In this document: positions 6,240 to 14,745 of the stretch, piece by piece | Layout of the letters: every line of letters starts with the position of its first letter | Position numbering within the stretch: position 1 is the first letter of the stretch | Assembly (NCBI GenBank): GCA_015063005.1 | Contig: SUTF01000006.1 | Span: forward strand, 1-53,894 | Direction: 5' to 3' | Source of the DNA: Methanobrevibacter millerae | GTDB taxonomy: Archaea; Methanobacteriota; Methanobacteria; Methanobacteriales; Methanobacteriaceae | DNA length: 53,894 nucleotides | The notes under the pieces: generated by a model | Told to the model about the DNA's origin: nothing | Databases searched by the model: none | Seen by the model: only the letters and a program-made list of their open reading frames with translations | Translations under genes and position numbers: made by a program

Positions 6240-8882
6240 ATGGCGGCATTTGAACGAGCTAAATCAGGAATCCCTGGTCTAGATAAGGCTTTAGATAATA
6301 TTCGTTTGGGGGATAATGTAGTATGGAATGTTACAAATTTAAATGAGTTTTCCTACTTCGTCAATCCTTATGTAAAACAAGCAAAAGAAGATAATAGAAA
6401 CTTAATATACATTCGATTTGCTAATCATCCTCCATTAATAGAAATGACTGATGAAGATTTTAGATTGCTTGAAATCGAACAAAATAATCCTGATAGTGAG
6501 TTTTGTATGATAAAACGTGATGGGATTAAGATATATAAGGTAAATCCTTATAATCAGTTTGAAACATTTACTTTGGAAGTTCACAGGATTATTGAAAAGG
6601 AAGGCTTCGATGCATTTTATGTATTTGACTGTTTAAGTGATCTTCAGGCGGTCTGGTCAACAGATTTGATGATGGGAAATTTCTTTAAGGTTACTTGTCC
6701 ATTTTTATTTAAACTGGATACCATAGCTTATTTTCCAATCATCCGTGGAAGACATTCATATGATGCCATAGCTAAAATTCGTGAAACTACTCAGTTATTT
6801 TTAAATGTATACTCAAATTCTCCTGAAGAAGTTTATTTCTCTCCATTAAAGGTATGGAACAGATATTCCCAAACAATGTTTTTAGGACATAAGTTCAATC
6901 TTAAAACAGGTTCGGTCAAAGTTCTTCAGGATGGTCAGGAACTCAGCAAATATTATAAAACTATTAATTCCGAAATCTATCAGAATGGACAGACATTGGA
7001 TAGTTGGGAAAGGTATATGCTTCAAATTAGAAGGGAGTATGCAGAAGGTAAAGACCTCAGTGAAGAGTGCGACAAAATTTGTGAACTGATGATGACGAAA
7101 GATGAGAAAATGCTTTCAAAGATTAAAGAATATTTCACATTTGATGATTATCTCACAATTTATGACCGCCGTATAGGTAGTGGGCTGGTGGGCGGAAAAA
7201 CTTGCGGAATGCTGCTTGCAAGAAAAATAATTGAAAAAAATTGTCCTGAAATATATAATAATACATTTGAACCGGATGATTCCTTTTATATAGGTTCTGA
7301 TTTGTTTTACACATATATTGTTTCAAATGATTTGTGGGATCTTAGGGTAAATCAAAGAACTGAAGAGGGATATTATGAATATGGCAGGAAGTTGGAAGAA
7401 GGCCTTAAAAATGGTGTTTTTTCAGATGAAATCAAAAAAGGATTTATACAGATTTTAGATTATTTTGGACAAAATCCTATTATCGTCAGGTCAAGTAGTT
7501 TCCTTGAAGACGGTTACGGCAATGCATTTGCGGGCAAATATGAATCTGTATTCTGTGTTAATAGGGGCACCCTTGAAGAACGTTTGGCTGCTTTTGAAGA
7601 TGCTGTAAAAATAGTATATGCAAGTACTATGAACATTTCTGCTTTGGAATATAGGAAATTAAATGGATTGGATGATACTGATGAGCAAATGGCTCTTTTA
7701 GTTCAAAGGGTTTCAGGTTCCTATTGTGGGGACTATTTATTCCCGACAGCGGCAGGTGTAGGATTTTCATACAGCCCATATTCTCCGCTTCCGGATATGG
7801 ATAACAGCAAAGGTATGCTGAGACTTGTAATGGGTCTTGGAACAAAAGCTGTTGACAGGACAAAAAAAGATTATCCTAGAATTATAAATCTTGATAAGCC
7901 TGAAGTAACTTTGATGAAAGATATTAAAGAAAAACACAGGTATTCTCAGCATTATCTCGATGTCATTGATTTTAAAGAGATGCGTTTGCATGATATTCCT
8001 GTTGGTGAAGGTTTGGATATTATTCCGAGATACGCTAAGAAAGTTTTAGGCGATCATGATCGTGAGGCTGAGAGAATGTTTCGTGAACGTGGACAGCGTC
8101 GTGAAATAATATTTGTAAATTGTGAGGGTCTTGTTAAAAATCATGAGTTTATAGATGTCATGAAAGAAATTTTAAATACCTTGGAAAGTGCTTATGATTA
8201 CCCTGTTGACATTGAATATACAGTAAATGTTGGGGAGGATAATTCCTTCAATATTAACTTATTGCAGTGTCGTCCTCTTCAAGTTTCTACAAATAATGAG
8301 AATATTGAAATGCCTGAAGACAAAACTGTTTTATTCCACATTAAGGAATCTTCTATGGGAATGTCAAGAAAAAATAAAATAGATGCCATTTGTTATGTTG
8401 ATCCGCATAAATATTATGAATATCCATATGCTCAAAAAAGTTCAATATCAAGAGTAATCGGTGAGGTGAACACTTATTGTAAGAACAATGATAAAACAGC
8501 TATTTTAATAGTTCCTGGAAGAATCGGTACTTCCTCTCCTGAATTGGGTATTCCTGTAGTTTTCGCAGATATAAGTCATTTTTCAGCAATTCTGGAGGAG
8601 TCATATAGTGAAGTCGGTTATATGCCTGAACTGTCTTTTGGAAGCCATATGTTCCAGGATTTGGTTGAGGCAGAAATATACTACGGTGCATTGTTTGAAA
8701 ATGAGAAAAAAATAGAGTTTAACAGAGATTTGATTTATGACTATCCTAATGTCTTGAAAGATATAAGTCCGAATTTAAATGATGATGTATATGATATGAT
8801 ACAGGTCATAGACTTTGGTGAAGATAAGGCTGAATTCTACCATGATATGAATAATGATGAAACAATGTGTATTTTCAAATAA
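6240..8882 (+). CDS. PEP/pyruvate-binding (PPDK-like) domain protein with degenerate KaiC-like N-terminus
   Basis: A protein of 880 residues. The start is the ATG at 6240 with GGGAGA 9 bases upstream; an in-frame TTG at 6225 lies before that site. Residues 1-200 resemble a RecA/KaiC fold (SGIPGLDKAL, then LIYIRFAN) but the Walker A loop is replaced by RLGDNVVWNV, so ATP binding there is doubtful. Residues about 310-700 match the nucleotide-binding domain of PEP synthase/PPDK (GLVGGKTCGMLLARK, PIIVRSSSFLEDGYGNAFAG). The C-terminal part reads PGRIGTSSPELGIPVVFADI and does not show the swivelling-domain catalytic histidine motif TSHAA. It is therefore unlikely to be a normal PEP synthase. It lies 51 bases after gltB2 and may share its transcript. 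Confidence 0.8.
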   Translation: MAAFERAKSGIPGLDKALDNIRLGDNVVWNVTNLNEFSYFVNPYVKQAKEDNRNLIYIRFANHPPLIEMTDEDFRLLEIEQNNPDSEFCMIKRDGIKIYKVNPYNQFETFTLEVHRIIEKEGFDAFYVFDCLSDLQAVWSTDLMMGNFFKVTCPFLFKLDTIAYFPIIRGRHSYDAIAKIRETTQLFLNVYSNSPEEVYFSPLKVWNRYSQTMFLGHKFNLKTGSVKVLQDGQELSKYYKTINSEIYQNGQTLDSWERYMLQIRREYAEGKDLSEECDKICELMMTKDEKMLSKIKEYFTFDDYLTIYDRRIGSGLVGGKTCGMLLARKIIEKNCPEIYNNTFEPDDSFYIGSDLFYTYIVSNDLWDLRVNQRTEEGYYEYGRKLEEGLKNGVFSDEIKKGFIQILDYFGQNPIIVRSSSFLEDGYGNAFAGKYESVFCVNRGTLEERLAAFEDAVKIVYASTMNISALEYRKLNGLDDTDEQMALLVQRVSGSYCGDYLFPTAAGVGFSYSPYSPLPDMDNSKGMLRLVMGLGTKAVDRTKKDYPRIINLDKPEVTLMKDIKEKHRYSQHYLDVIDFKEMRLHDIPVGEGLDIIPRYAKKVLGDHDREAERMFRERGQRREIIFVNCEGLVKNHEFIDVMKEILNTLESAYDYPVDIEYTVNVGEDNSFNINLLQCRPLQVSTNNENIEMPEDKTVLFHIKESSMGMSRKNKIDAICYVDPHKYYEYPYAQKSSISRVIGEVNTYCKNNDKTAILIVPGRIGTSSPELGIPVVFADISHFSAILEESYSEVGYMPELSFGSHMFQDLVEAEIYYGALFENEKKIEFNRDLIYDYPNVLKDISPNLNDDVYDMIQVIDFGEDKAEFYHDMNNDETMCIFK

Positions 8883-8900
8883 TAGTATTTAAAACATAGA

Positions 8901-8926
8901 AATAATGAAAATTATTTCATTATTTT
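8901..8926 (+). terminator. Hairpin terminator after the glt/PPDK-like transcript
   Basis: AATAATGAAA (8901-8910) and TTTCATTATT (8915-8924) are perfect reverse complements around ATTA, followed by TT. It starts 19 bases after the stop codon of the PPDK-like gene. Confidence 0.65.
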
Positions 8927-8943
8927 AGGGTTAGGCGGGTGGG

Positions 8944-8953
8944 ACATATGCCT
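8944..8953 (-). promoter_or_regulatory. Inverted copy of the AGGCATAT element
   Basis: Read on the minus strand this is AAAAAAAGGCATATGTCC. It shares the A/T run and the AGGCATATG core with the array at 1871-2001. It is the only other full AGGCATATG match I found by eye. It may be a remote operator or chance. Confidence 0.35.
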
Positions 8954-9017
8954 TTTTTTATTTGAAATATTTTCAAATAAAAGCAAAAAAAGTATGACAA
9001 AATTTCCGTGATTAATG

Positions 9018-9036
9018 ACCCTATTTTTAATAGGGT
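9018..9036. other. Perfect 8-bp inverted repeat
   Basis: ACCCTATT (9018-9025) and AATAGGGT (9029-9036) flank a TTT loop and are followed by TATTTTTC. It could be a second terminator for the upstream transcript or an operator; neither can be decided here. Confidence 0.45.
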
Positions 9037-9273
9037 TATTTTTCACATATTTTAATTTTTCAAAGATTTTCAAATTGATTGTAAAATGGTATATTATAGA
9101 TATTTCTAAAAGTTTTTACAATTTTTACTTTTTGCATTTGCTTTACTTTTCAGATAATCTCTTTGCTTTTATTTAAATATGTTATTTTAATTAATAATTA
9201 TTGCATTATGTTTTTAGGTATATTTGTTTTTCTAAAAAAGAAATAATTTGTGTTGAATAATTAAATTAAAGTG

Positions 9274-9372
9274 ATGGATGAATGTGATGGGATAACTGTT
9301 AATATGAATCTTGATGAAAAATCGTCATTCATGAAAGAAAAGTTAATTGAATGTGGAAAAAAGAAACATTAA
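9274..9372 (+). CDS. Possible 32-residue small protein
   Basis: The open frame starts MDECDGITVN and ends in the basic tail ECGKKKH. It is charged and contains two cysteines, at residues 4 and 27. The upstream sequence (AAAGTG) is a weak ribosome-binding site. It may be a real small protein, a remnant of a longer gene, or chance; I do not recognise it. Confidence 0.25.
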   Translation: MDECDGITVNMNLDEKSSFMKEKLIECGKKKH

Positions 9373-9395
9373 ATTGAAATTAAGAAGATAAATTC

Positions 9396-9848
9396 CTATT
9401 CCAAATATGAATCTAAATCATAATCTCCTTTTTTAACTTGTTTCGTTGTCAATGCCAAAGTCTTTAAAGGCGCTTTTCCAACAAACTCTTCCATTTGTTT
9501 AAATGCTGATTCAAAGCCACTTGAACCTGCTGTTACAAAGAATTTCACATTGTTGAATTTGCCCTCGTTCTGTTTGATGTATGAAATTAATGGATTTGCA
9601 GCTTTTCCTGCCCATACTGGAACTCCAAGATACACCACATCATAATTTGACGGATCATATTTTAAATTACCAATTTCAATGATTTTCACTGTCATCGCAT
9701 CTTTTCCTGCACGAGCATAGCCAATTTTGCCATCATATTTCACAGTGGATGTTATTTCTTCTATATCTGCATTCAATCTGCCGGCAATTTCTTCTGCCAA
9801 TTTTTTAGTAATGTCTGTTCTTGAATAATATGCTACTAAGCTACTCAT
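9396..9848 (-). CDS. Flavodoxin-family protein
   Basis: A 150-residue single-domain flavodoxin, a cytosolic FMN electron carrier or NADPH:quinone-type reductase. The N-terminal phosphate loop reads YYSRTDITKKLAEE, close to the T/S-x-T-G-N-T pattern of flavodoxins. VVYLGVPVWAGKAANPL and FFVTAGSSGFESAF are the two further FMN-contacting loops. It starts 8 bases after a GGTGAT site. It is transcribed divergently from the DGC-domain gene across 55 bases. The physiological partner is not evident. Confidence 0.85.
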   Translation of the reverse strand: MSSLVAYYSRTDITKKLAEEIAGRLNADIEEITSTVKYDGKIGYARAGKDAMTVKIIEIGNLKYDPSNYDVVYLGVPVWAGKAANPLISYIKQNEGKFNNVKFFVTAGSSGFESAFKQMEEFVGKAPLKTLALTTKQVKKGDYDLDSYLE

Positions 9849-9903
9849 GATATCACCTAATATTTATATGTTAGTTAATCTATTAAATATTAAGGTGAAA
9901 ATC

Positions 9904-10284
9904 ATGGCGGATAAAATTGCACTGGCACCATGCAATGGCATGAGTCCCAATGGACTGGTGTCTCGTGTTGCAGTTGGTGACTGCAGAAAGGAAAACGAAA
10001 AGGCGATATCCATTTGCATGTGTTCAACTTCAGCAGACATTGAAGGAAAAAATGATGGGATGCTTAAAAAATATCCTATTGTAGCCGTAAATGGCTGTTC
10101 TGGAGGATGTGTAAATAAAATATTGGAAAACAGAGGAATTGCCGTTGCAAAGACAGTTGCCGTTGGCGAAATTCTAGAAAGTTTTGATGTTTCAAGTAAA
10201 GACCCGTTTCGCTTGGATGATGATGGAGAAAAATGCGTTGAAATTATTAAGAATGAATTAAATAGGACTGTTTCTGAATTATAA
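9904..10284 (+). CDS. Putative zinc-binding protein, DGC-domain type
   Basis: A 126-residue cysteine-rich protein. The start is the ATG at 9904, ten bases after AAGGTGA; an in-frame frame opening at 9847 would overlap the divergent gene's promoter. The pattern CNGMSPNG near residue 9, ICMCSTSAD near 38 and VAVNGCSGGCVNKI near 62 fits the DGC-type putative metal-binding family. These occur in methanogens and anaerobes and are often fused to or beside redox proteins. Function is unknown. The divergent flavodoxin suggests a shared redox or metal-handling role, which is inference. Confidence 0.7.
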   Translation: MADKIALAPCNGMSPNGLVSRVAVGDCRKENEKAISICMCSTSADIEGKNDGMLKKYPIVAVNGCSGGCVNKILENRGIAVAKTVAVGEILESFDVSSKDPFRLDDDGEKCVEIIKNELNRTVSEL

Positions 10285-10316
10285 TGTTTATTTTTTCTAT
10301 ATATTTTTAACTAAAG

Positions 10317-10352
10317 AAATTCAGTAATGCTGCTGAATTTTTACTTTTCTTT
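10317..10352 (+). terminator. Hairpin plus T-rich tail after the DGC-domain gene
   Basis: AAATTCAG (10317-10324) and CTGAATTT (10333-10340) form an 8-bp stem with an 8-base loop. It is followed by TTACTTTTCTTTTTTT. Confidence 0.7.
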
Positions 10353-10397
10353 TTTTGATAACAATATTTATAACACTTTAAACACAAACTTATTATC

Positions 10398-11480
10398 ATG
10401 GCTAAGGAAGATAGAAGTGCATTAAACCCATTCACGGGAAAAAAGCATCATGACACTGTTAACGATGACAAGTTTCTTGCGCAGTGTTATCAGGAATATT
10501 ATGCTATTGTAAATAAGGCACAAATTATTGATAATACTCCTGAAGGTCAATTGATTTATAAAGTCGCTAACAATCTAATCAATTCCGTTTATGATTATTT
10601 GGCATCCATTGGAAGACTTGACTATGTGGAAGACTATTATGATTGGGAATTTCATCTGCTTTTGGACAATACTGTTAATGCATTCTGCATTCCCGGAGGT
10701 AAAATTGCCGTTTTTTCAGGAATTTTATCTGTCGCACAAACTGAGGAGGAATTGGCTTTCATTTTAGGTCATGAAATGGCTCATGCATTGCTTGATCATA
10801 CAAGAACGCGCATGAGTGCTCAAAATACAAAGGACACATTGGCTTCCGTTTCAATGATTGGCAGTCTTGCATTTGATTTGATTGGTCTTGGTGGAATCGG
10901 AAGCCTTACGAGAGCTGCAGTCAATACAGTTGATATAGGTTCTCAATTCTTGTTATTGAACCCTTGGGGTAGAGACCAGGAACTTGAAGCAGACAGGTTG
11001 GGAATGCTGATTATTCATTGGGCAGGTTATGACATTACTGGAGTTCCTGCGTTCTGGCAAAAGATGAGCAGTCAAAATGCCAATAATTTCGATTTTTTTT
11101 CAACTCATCCTGCAGATGAAAAAAGAATTAATGTGATGAGGTCTTTAGTTTTGGAAATCGAAGAGGGAATTGACTATTCAAAACCTGTTTTGGCCGATGG
11201 TCCAAAAGCAAACTTCACTCCTAAAACAAATAATGCTCCTACAAAAACCTGCCATAAATGTGGACATAAAGAACTTGAAGATGCAATTTTTTGCACTAAC
11301 TGTGGGGCAAAATTTGAAAGCCTGCTGGTCTGTCCTAATTGTGGTGTCAATATTAATGAAGGCGATGCTTTCTGTACCTCCTGCGGTTTTCATTTAACTA
11401 ATGAATTAAAATGTCGGAATTGTGGTCAAAAAGTTAGTGAAGGCGATGCCTTCTGTACCAATTGCGGAAACAAACTTTAA
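10398..11480 (+). CDS. M48-family zinc metalloprotease with three C-terminal zinc ribbons
   Basis: Residues 80-260 form an M48 peptidase: HEMAH at 125-129 supplies the two zinc histidines and the catalytic glutamate, and the downstream ELEADRLG (195-202) supplies the third ligand. A mildly hydrophobic stretch at 148-170 lies between them, but no clear N-terminal membrane anchor is present, unlike HtpX. From about residue 275 there are three CxxCG-type zinc ribbons in tandem (CHKCGH..CTNCG, CPNCGV..CTSCG, CRNCGQ..CTNCG). Ribbons of this type often recruit proteins. The start at 10398 follows the TATA-like AATATTTATAAC near 10364-10375, giving a very short leader. The substrate is unknown. Confidence 0.88.
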   Translation: MAKEDRSALNPFTGKKHHDTVNDDKFLAQCYQEYYAIVNKAQIIDNTPEGQLIYKVANNLINSVYDYLASIGRLDYVEDYYDWEFHLLLDNTVNAFCIPGGKIAVFSGILSVAQTEEELAFILGHEMAHALLDHTRTRMSAQNTKDTLASVSMIGSLAFDLIGLGGIGSLTRAAVNTVDIGSQFLLLNPWGRDQELEADRLGMLIIHWAGYDITGVPAFWQKMSSQNANNFDFFSTHPADEKRINVMRSLVLEIEEGIDYSKPVLADGPKANFTPKTNNAPTKTCHKCGHKELEDAIFCTNCGAKFESLLVCPNCGVNINEGDAFCTSCGFHLTNELKCRNCGQKVSEGDAFCTNCGNKL

Positions 11481-11506
11481 TATTATGAATTATAAAATTA
11501 TTGTTG

Positions 11507-12403
11507 ATGAATATTATTAAAAAAGTTCCAATTCCCATTTCTGGTCTGATTTTAGCAATATTATCATTAGGTAACTTATTGCAGGTTTACAGTCCTAATT
11601 TTAAAGTTTTATGTGGTGTAATTGGTTTTGTTTTAATATTCATGCTAATTTTTAAGGTTATTCTTTATCCGCATGATGTTTTAAATGACTTGTCAAATCC
11701 AATAATTCTATCGAATTCAGGAACTTTTTCCATGGCTTTGATGATTTCATCTACATATCTTAGTTTATTTAATGGCACTTTGGCATTGGGTGTTTGGATT
11801 TTAGGTGTAGCTTTACATATTTTGTTGATAATTTGGTTTACTTATCGTTATATCATCCAACATTTTGATATAAAAGTGGTCTATCCAAGTTGGTGGATAG
11901 TGTTTATTGGAATAACGATGGGTGCAATCACTGCCCATGTCCATGGACTTTTTGAAATTGCATATCTGTTTTTCATATTCGGATTCATATCAATGATTAT
12001 AACATTGCCCTTGGTTGTCTATAGGTATATCAAATATCCGAATAAGTTGGATCAAAACAAGCCTTTAATCTGTATTTTCACAGCTATTTTCAGCATCCTG
12101 ATAGTTGGATATACTAATTCATTCAGCTCTTTAAGCTATGACTTTTTGATGGTGATGTATTCTATTGCATTTGCATTGTTTATATTTGCATTATTCAAAG
12201 TAATTGAATATAAAGGCATGGAGTTTTATCCGAGCTTTTCAGCATTCACGTTTCCATTTGTTATAACCTCAATTGCTTCTTCAGAAGTCTATATGTTTAA
12301 TCAAAATTTTATTATTCATATCATAATGATATTTCAGACAGGGATTGCATGTATTTTGGTGATTTATGTGTTATATAAATATTTAAGGTTTTTACTTGAT
12401 TGA
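11507..12403 (+). CDS. TDT/SLAC1-family membrane transporter (TehA-like)
   Basis: A 298-residue integral membrane protein with about ten hydrophobic segments from residue 8 to the end and few charged residues. The pattern (PIPISGLILAILSLGNLL at the N-terminus, LSNSGTFSMALM, VGYTNSF, YPSFSAFTFPFVI) fits the tellurite-resistance/dicarboxylate transporter (TDT, SLAC1-like) family of anion channels and carriers. The start is taken as the ATG at 11507; two in-frame TTG codons precede it and no strong ribosome-binding site is visible. It follows the protease gene by 26 bases and could be co-transcribed. The substrate cannot be predicted. Confidence 0.7.
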   Translation: MNIIKKVPIPISGLILAILSLGNLLQVYSPNFKVLCGVIGFVLIFMLIFKVILYPHDVLNDLSNPIILSNSGTFSMALMISSTYLSLFNGTLALGVWILGVALHILLIIWFTYRYIIQHFDIKVVYPSWWIVFIGITMGAITAHVHGLFEIAYLFFIFGFISMIITLPLVVYRYIKYPNKLDQNKPLICIFTAIFSILIVGYTNSFSSLSYDFLMVMYSIAFALFIFALFKVIEYKGMEFYPSFSAFTFPFVITSIASSEVYMFNQNFIIHIIMIFQTGIACILVIYVLYKYLRFLLD

Positions 12404-12415
12404 TATAAAATTGAA

Positions 12416-12447
12416 GTAACTATAATATTTAAATACTAATTAGTTAC
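12416..12447. promoter_or_regulatory. Inverted repeat with central TATA-like sequence, no gene assigned
   Basis: GTAACTA (12416-12422) and TAGTTAC (12441-12447) are perfect reverse complements around an 18-base A/T core centred on TTTAAA. It looks like an operator overlapping a promoter, but downstream only a 17-codon open frame exists before the convergent antiporter gene. It could instead be the terminator of the TDT gene. Confidence 0.35.
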
Positions 12448-12617
12448 ATAGTAAATAATGAAAATTAAAAAAATCCATATTTTTTTTAATTATTCGTGTG
12501 CGAAATTTTGATTTGGATTTGTAGATTTTCTACTTTTCTAAATTATTATCTTTTTTCTTTAATTAATTTTTCATATATTCTGGTTTTTCTTAAAATTTTA
12601 AGATTTGGTAATGATTA

Positions 12618-14570
12618 TTAATTTTTAAATGATATGTCATCAAAAAAGTTGTTTATATCATATCTTAATCCTGTAAATAATATGATATCATCTTCCAGGA
12701 ATTGGAAATTATCATCAATATGTATTATGGTTGAATTGTCACGAATCACGCTTGTAATCGTCAGATTATTTTTCTCAAAAGGAAAATCGCTAATGTGTGC
12801 ATCATTATAGACTCTTATGGAATCAAGTTCCACTTCTGTAAATGAATTGCTTAAGTATGCTGAAACGTCTTCGGATGATACGCTACGGAAAGCATCATAA
12901 TTATCTGATCTTAGGTCATTTACTGCTTCAGCTATTTCATCCATGTCCTTATTGTAGTAATCCATGATTCTTGTAAACATTAAGATACTTGTTTCAAACT
13001 CTTTTGGAATTACTTCATCAGCTCCGGCTTCAATAACTTCTTCAATATTTTTCAGGTATTTGGTTCTAACAATGATGTGGATATCTGGATTCAATCTCCT
13101 TGCAGCATCGATTGTTTTAAGGGCACCTTCATATGTTGAGGCAGATATGACAATACACTGTGCACTGGTTACTCGAAGTTGTTTTAAAACATTCTCATTT
13201 GATGCATTACCATATATAATCGGGACACCTAAATTCTGCTGCTGTTCAACAACTATAGGATTCATATCAACAGCAAGAATCGGAACATGGAACTGGTTAC
13301 ATGCTTTTGTCATTTGCTTTCCTACACGACCCATACCTACAAGGATAACGTGGTCTGTTATAGGCTGAGCTTCACTTAACTCTTCAGGCAGTGTCTTTAA
13401 CTCTTCATCTTCTTGGAAATAACTGATTCTTCCAAGTAATCTTGTTATTTGTGGGGTTAATTTCTGCAAGAAAGGTGAAACTGACATTGTTAATATGCTG
13501 ACACCTAAAAATATGGAAAAGAATTCCTTCGTCATTAAACCATAGGACATTCCCTCTCTTGCAAGGACAAAAGAAAATTCCCCAATTTGGCTTAACAGTA
13601 TAGCTATTGAGATAGAAATTCTATTTGGAAGTTTCAATACTTTTCCAGTCAATAATGTGGCAGTAAATTTAATGAAAAGAATAATTGCTGTTAAAACCAG
13701 GATTATTCCGATATTGTAGAGGAAGAGATGTAGGTTTACCATCAACCCAATACTGATAAAGAAAAGACTCATGAAGACATCCTGAAATGGCTGCACATAA
13801 CCTAAAGTCTGGTGTGAATATTCAGTTTTTGAAATAAGAAGTCCTGCAAGGAATGCACCAAGTTCCGGTCCAATTCCAATTAGGCTTGTTGCAAAAGTGG
13901 TTCCCATACAGATGAATAATGTCAGGAGCATGAACAAGTCTCTATTCTTGGTTTTAGCAGCATCCTTTAGAGCCAGTGGGATAAACCATTTAGATCCAAT
14001 TATTATTAATATGACTACACCAATAATTTTTATAATCAATTCTGGAAATGTGTGCAATTCAATTGATTGTCCACCAAGCAATGGTGTAATTAAAATTACA
14101 ACAATCACTGCAATATCCTGAAATATTAAAATACCTAATGTAACCCTTCCTTGAACTGAGTGATTCAAATGCTTTTGTTGCATTATTTTCATTACGATTG
14201 CCGTACTTGAAAATGCAACTAAAAATCCTAAAAATATTGCACTTTTCAGTGGAAGGCCTAATGCAAGTCCTAGCAATGTCACTAGTGCAGTTGTAAGGGT
14301 AACCTGTAGAATACCTCCAATCAGAGCATAACGCTTAATTGCCGAGAATTTTTCTATAGAGAATTCCAGTCCTATAATAAATAATAAAAACACAACACCT
14401 AACTCAGATAATGTTGAAATCATACTTGTGTCGTTAATGGCATGACCAAGAACAATTCCTGTAATGAATAAACCTATCATTGTAGGCAATTTAAGTTTAT
14501 TAAAAATTAGAAGGACTATTACTGCAGTGATTAAAATCGCTGCCATATTTTGCAATAAATATATGTCCAT
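12618..14570 (-). CDS. Kef-type (CPA2) cation:proton antiporter with RCK domains
   Basis: A 650-residue membrane protein. Residues 1-385 contain about twelve transmembrane segments of the monovalent cation:proton antiporter-2 fold, including GVVFLLFIIGLEFS and the GPELGAFLAGLLIS segment typical of KefB/KefC/RosB proteins. Residues about 405-525 form a TrkA-N (RCK) nucleotide-binding domain with VILVGMGRVGKQM and a strand-2 acidic residue (AVDMNP). Residues 565-645 resemble TrkA-C. It probably exchanges K+ or Na+ for protons under nucleotide control. It is a single-gene unit, with a promoter in the A/T-rich 175 bases downstream of its start. Confidence 0.92.
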   Translation of the reverse strand: MDIYLLQNMAAILITAVIVLLIFNKLKLPTMIGLFITGIVLGHAINDTSMISTLSELGVVFLLFIIGLEFSIEKFSAIKRYALIGGILQVTLTTALVTLLGLALGLPLKSAIFLGFLVAFSSTAIVMKIMQQKHLNHSVQGRVTLGILIFQDIAVIVVILITPLLGGQSIELHTFPELIIKIIGVVILIIIGSKWFIPLALKDAAKTKNRDLFMLLTLFICMGTTFATSLIGIGPELGAFLAGLLISKTEYSHQTLGYVQPFQDVFMSLFFISIGLMVNLHLFLYNIGIILVLTAIILFIKFTATLLTGKVLKLPNRISISIAILLSQIGEFSFVLAREGMSYGLMTKEFFSIFLGVSILTMSVSPFLQKLTPQITRLLGRISYFQEDEELKTLPEELSEAQPITDHVILVGMGRVGKQMTKACNQFHVPILAVDMNPIVVEQQQNLGVPIIYGNASNENVLKQLRVTSAQCIVISASTYEGALKTIDAARRLNPDIHIIVRTKYLKNIEEVIEAGADEVIPKEFETSILMFTRIMDYYNKDMDEIAEAVNDLRSDNYDAFRSVSSEDVSAYLSNSFTEVELDSIRVYNDAHISDFPFEKNNLTITSVIRDNSTIIHIDDNFQFLEDDIILFTGLRYDINNFFDDISFKN

Positions 14571-14745
14571 AATTTCATTCTTTCCTTATTATAATTGTTA
14601 TATTATATGTTTTAGATATTATTTAAAGATATTTTTTAAGAAATTCAGTTTAAATTTAGCGGATTTTTTTTTAAGATTTGTTCATTTTCAACAATATATT
14701 TTGTATTTTTCGATGGTTGGTAAAAAATAGGATTAAAAGTAGATG

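Larger units (their letters stand above)
8883..9395. other. 513-base intergenic region with two hairpins and an inverted CATATG element
   Basis: This gap contains a terminator hairpin at 8901-8926, a minus-strand AGGCATATGT element at 8944-8953, a second perfect hairpin at 9018-9036, and a 32-codon open frame at 9274-9372. Between 9040 and 9270 the sequence is plain A+T-rich DNA in which I see nothing supportable. An untranscribed spacer or a small RNA are both possible. Confidence 0.6.

Noticed and set aside
12458..12511. 17-codon open frame after the dyad at 12416-12447
   Set aside because: It is too short, Lys/Phe-rich from A/T-rich DNA, and without a ribosome-binding site.
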